From Malurus cyaneus samueli (Eukaryota > Chordata > Aves > Passeriformes > Maluridae), in contig CM019219.1 in assembly GCA_009741485.1 (NCBI GenBank), positions 33,576,367-33,640,366 of the forward strand: a stretch of 64,000 bases of DNA, in the 5' to 3' direction. Shown here piece by piece: positions 61,000 through 64,000 of the stretch (positions are counted from its first letter, which is position 1; every line of letters starts with the position of its first letter). The notes below the pieces were generated by a model. It worked only from the letters and a program-made list of their open reading frames with translations, searched no databases and was not told the DNA's origin. Made by a program: the position numbers and the translations under genes.

Positions 61000-63900
61000 C
61001 TGAAATAAATTAGGGAGGGTTGGAGAGATCATAATTTTAATACATTCATTTCTGCTGATGGGGGAGTGAGCAAGTAGCTGCATGGGACCTGGTAGCTGGC
61101 TGGGTTAAACCATGACCATTTCCAATTGTCCCATAATTATACTTTCTTACAGTCTTTGTTTCCACAAGTCCATGGTATTTGTTTTACATTTAAAAAGCAT
61201 ACAAGATGAGGATGATAATTATCACAGTCCAACAAAAATGAGTGGCATCCTTTCTTTCAAATTTTAAAGTGGCAAAAATGCATCAACTCAAAGCATAATT
61301 TATGGCTTATTTTGAGTAAAATTCTGAACTGTATTTGTTAACTTCAAAGCCTAGTTATTGAAAAGGGTGTTCTCACATTTGCACTCAAGACTCTATAGGA
61401 TTACTGTATCATATGTATCCAAATATTTTTAATTTATATCAGGTAAAGTATTGAAGCTCAGACTGGACAGTATTTTGTCTTCTCCAAGACAACTCATGCT
61501 GAGCTACATGACACAATGAACAACGCAAATATATTTCTTTTAATTTGCTTTAATGCTTTAAACATTTTTTCAACTTCTGTAGGAAAAACAGTAGCAGTTT
61601 GGAAACAGCAGCTGGCTTGTATCCCTAAAGGAACAATTCTTTGCAGTTAAAATGAAGCCTTGGATACTATCTGCTATGGATTTGTATAACTGTTACCCAT
61701 GTGAGGCATTGCTGAGAGGGTTTCAAAACCATTCCCTTATCCAGATTCCCCCATCCCAGCCAGTGATGTAGCTCCAAACATAAGGGACTGCCTATAGCAC
61801 AGTTCCACATGCTTTGTGGACTGGAATATCTTTATCCACTGCAGCATAAGTTACAATGATTGTTATTGCGTTTACAAGCCATCTCATCCCTTTACAGCTC
61901 TCCCAGTTGTGCTGCCGTCAGAGTGGTGTCCTGTCTCTGAGCCCTACCGTGGATGAACACAAATACTCATGCATGCTGCAGAGTGACCAGGTTATGCTCA
62001 GGGTTCCGCTATCACTGCGGTGCAGCCAGAGCCTGCGGCAAAGTTGGCAGCAAGGCAAAAAAAGTCAGGTTTTAACAGCTCAGCAGACTCAACTCAGACC
62101 ATTACGTCAGGACACATTTAACCACAGTGGGGGATACCTGGACACAGCAGCTATAAAGGAGAGGTATCGCAAAATACATGCCTGTAGTGTTGCAATATTA
62201 ACATAACTAGGGAGAAAAAAAAAATAGACCTGAAGTGCAGATGCTATTTCAGAGCATCAAGGCAAGCCTTGGCTATCCTCACTAGTGCCAGTAACTCAAG
62301 AGAGTGCCTCATGCAGCAGCAGTGTTAAAATTAGTTAATGTGAGTTTGTGCTAAATTTAGGTTTCACTGCAAAAACCTCCAACTAGGTAAACTAAAACAC
62401 CAGTGTGCTTCTAACACACAGGGACTGCTCCACAGCTAATGCAGGGCTCCCCTGGGCTTCCACCAGCTCCAGTTCTGACACCCTCACTGTTAGTGGGCAA
62501 TGATCAAGAGCATGATATACCCATGCTGACTGGATACTAAGGTATTGAATTTGACCCATTCCTTTAACCACCTCATGCTATAGGCCCCATTTCAAAGATC
62601 CTAAGGGAAGGGGCTGAATCCTCAAAGCTCAAACTACACAAATATGTGCAGAATGACACTGAAGCACACCCAACACCACACCCTCTATCACTACTGTTGC
62701 TATCGTAAGCATAGAGAAATTGCTGGGTGTGTATCTTACAAGTCACAGTGTCACACCACAGGGCATTGAGCTCTCCACACGTCATGATTTGACAAGCTGG
62801 CATGACCACGAAAGATAACACATAATTGTATGTCTAAGTCCTGTTTCCCTCCATGTTAACATGAGGTATACTGATATATTGTGCTCCAAGACAAAAAGCC
62901 TCACTTGTCCCTGGGATCAGTGTATGCATAAAACATTGCTTCACTGAGCCTCAAGGGCTGCCAGTAGAAGACACTGCTTTTTCCAGCAGACTGCAAGGTA
63001 GCTTGATCTTACTCATTTAAGCAAGAAAAAAAACAGCTAAGGGTGGGAGAGAAGAGAGGGAAAGATTAACAGCAGGCAGATGCCGACTTGACTGCTCTCT
63101 TTGATAACAGTTCAGTACTCCCCACTGCACAGACAGCAGTTTCTGGGCCAGCACTCCACGCACTGACTGCTGCCTTTACTTCATGGTGTGTACAAGTAGT
63201 ACAAACCCAATTTTTTTTCACTTTAGCACCTTACATCCAAGGCAAGGCACTGCACTGGCCCCAGCACAAATGCTCTTTTCCCAAGTAAGTTTGAGCAGAT
63301 CTGAGAGGCAGAAACCATTCTGCCTTTACTGGGAACAAATGCATATATTTAGGTTAGGACCAAGAGGAGGAGCGAAGGAAACTGAAAGTGCAGCAGAAAA
63401 GGAGAAACAATTAATCCAACTGAAAGAACAGGCAAACGTATTAACTCATTTACCTAATTTATTAGCAGTTTTGCTTCTGAGAAAGTGAAATGTCAGGAGA
63501 CTGCTTCTGGTTTTTTTTAAGAGAGACAGGACCCTTGACTTACTTTTTATCACCAACATTAGGTAACTAAACTTTGCAACTTAGCAAATAATTACAAATA
63601 TGCTCCTGTGTATTTCAAATAGCAGGATACAACAAAGATACTCAGATAATTTATAATGGGGTGTAATAGCTCAAAGTCAAGACCAAATGGGGAAAAGAGC
63701 TCCAGAAGTAGTATCTTCCCAATAGTCTATTCCTCAATATCCTGATAAAAGGCATTTTAAATGGAGACAGAACTCCCAATAATGCATTTTTCACTATCAT
63801 TACTTTGACACAACAGAACTAACTGCATTACTTCTGTCTCTCAAGAAGTTATCTTGCTCCCAGAACCAGTAAGAAACTCCCCTCATAAGTCTGACACAAC

Positions 63901-64000
63901 ATATACAAAGCACTTATTTGGCCTTAATATAGACCACAATGTTAGCCTGCAACGTATTTGAATGTCAAACTAGAATAAGAACTCAATTAATAAAGATCAG
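61000..64000 (-). other. IPMK: IPMK first intron (partial)
   Basis: This stretch lies upstream of the first visible exon. It has no G+C-rich island and no sequence resembling the start of IPMK, so the first exon and promoter should lie beyond the window. The short open frames here, such as those near 61856, 63088 and 63183, have no recognisable domain and lie in ordinary A+T-rich intron sequence. In mammals CISD1 is the divergent neighbour on that side. It is not seen here. Confidence 0.7.

Noticed and set aside
1..64000. CRISPR arrays, bacterial operons, tRNA or rRNA genes
   Set aside because: The window is vertebrate nuclear DNA. No regular direct-repeat/spacer pattern and no tRNA or rRNA gene was recognised by eye.
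61000..64000. IPMK first exon or CISD1
   Set aside because: No G+C-rich exon, start context or matching peptide is present in this stretch.

Overview
This is vertebrate nuclear DNA: A+T-rich, intron-rich and mostly non-coding. It is almost certainly from a bird, probably a songbird. The evidence is fragments of CR1-type LINEs, several LTR retroelements of avian type, and a vertebrate gene split by canonical splice sites. The order given below also fits the human neighbourhood, where the 3' side of IPMK is a long gene-poor region.

One gene can be supported with confidence: IPMK (inositol polyphosphate multikinase) on the minus strand. Its last four coding exons lie at 60903-60999, 55019-55191, 46709-46790 and 45109-45743. 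They join in phase into 328 codons plus a stop and carry the IPK-family substrate signature and the metal-binding IDF motif. The first coding exon and promoter are not visible and should lie beyond base 64000. A 3' UTR probably runs on to about 42620, where an AATAAA followed by a GT-rich stretch is seen on the minus strand.

Bases 1 to about 42 kb, downstream of IPMK, hold no protein-coding gene that I can support. They contain retroelement debris: a CR1 piece (3.5 kb), a large LTR with a G+C-rich minisatellite and a second LTR nested in it (4.9-6.7 kb), another LTR-like unit (11.5-12.1 kb), and a minus-strand endogenous retrovirus (18051-28393). The retrovirus has two roughly 320-bp LTRs, a primer-binding site, a polypurine tract, a broken gag start and 3' remnants, but I see no pol. 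Much of its interior looks non-viral, including a coiled-coil-like coding remnant. A candidate conserved non-coding block lies near 33.3-33.75 kb.

The interior of the retrovirus is also the least trustworthy sequence here. About 2.7 kb occurs twice (20.46-23.2 kb and 24.09-26.73 kb), separated by homopolymer and pyrimidine tracts and exactly 25 Ns. The second copy has many single-base deletions. This looks like an overfilled assembly gap rather than a biological duplication. I found no convincing new biological system. The most notable items are the cargo-like ERV interior, the suspected false duplication, and a 40-bp inverted pair whose differences are mostly synonymous in a shared reading frame.
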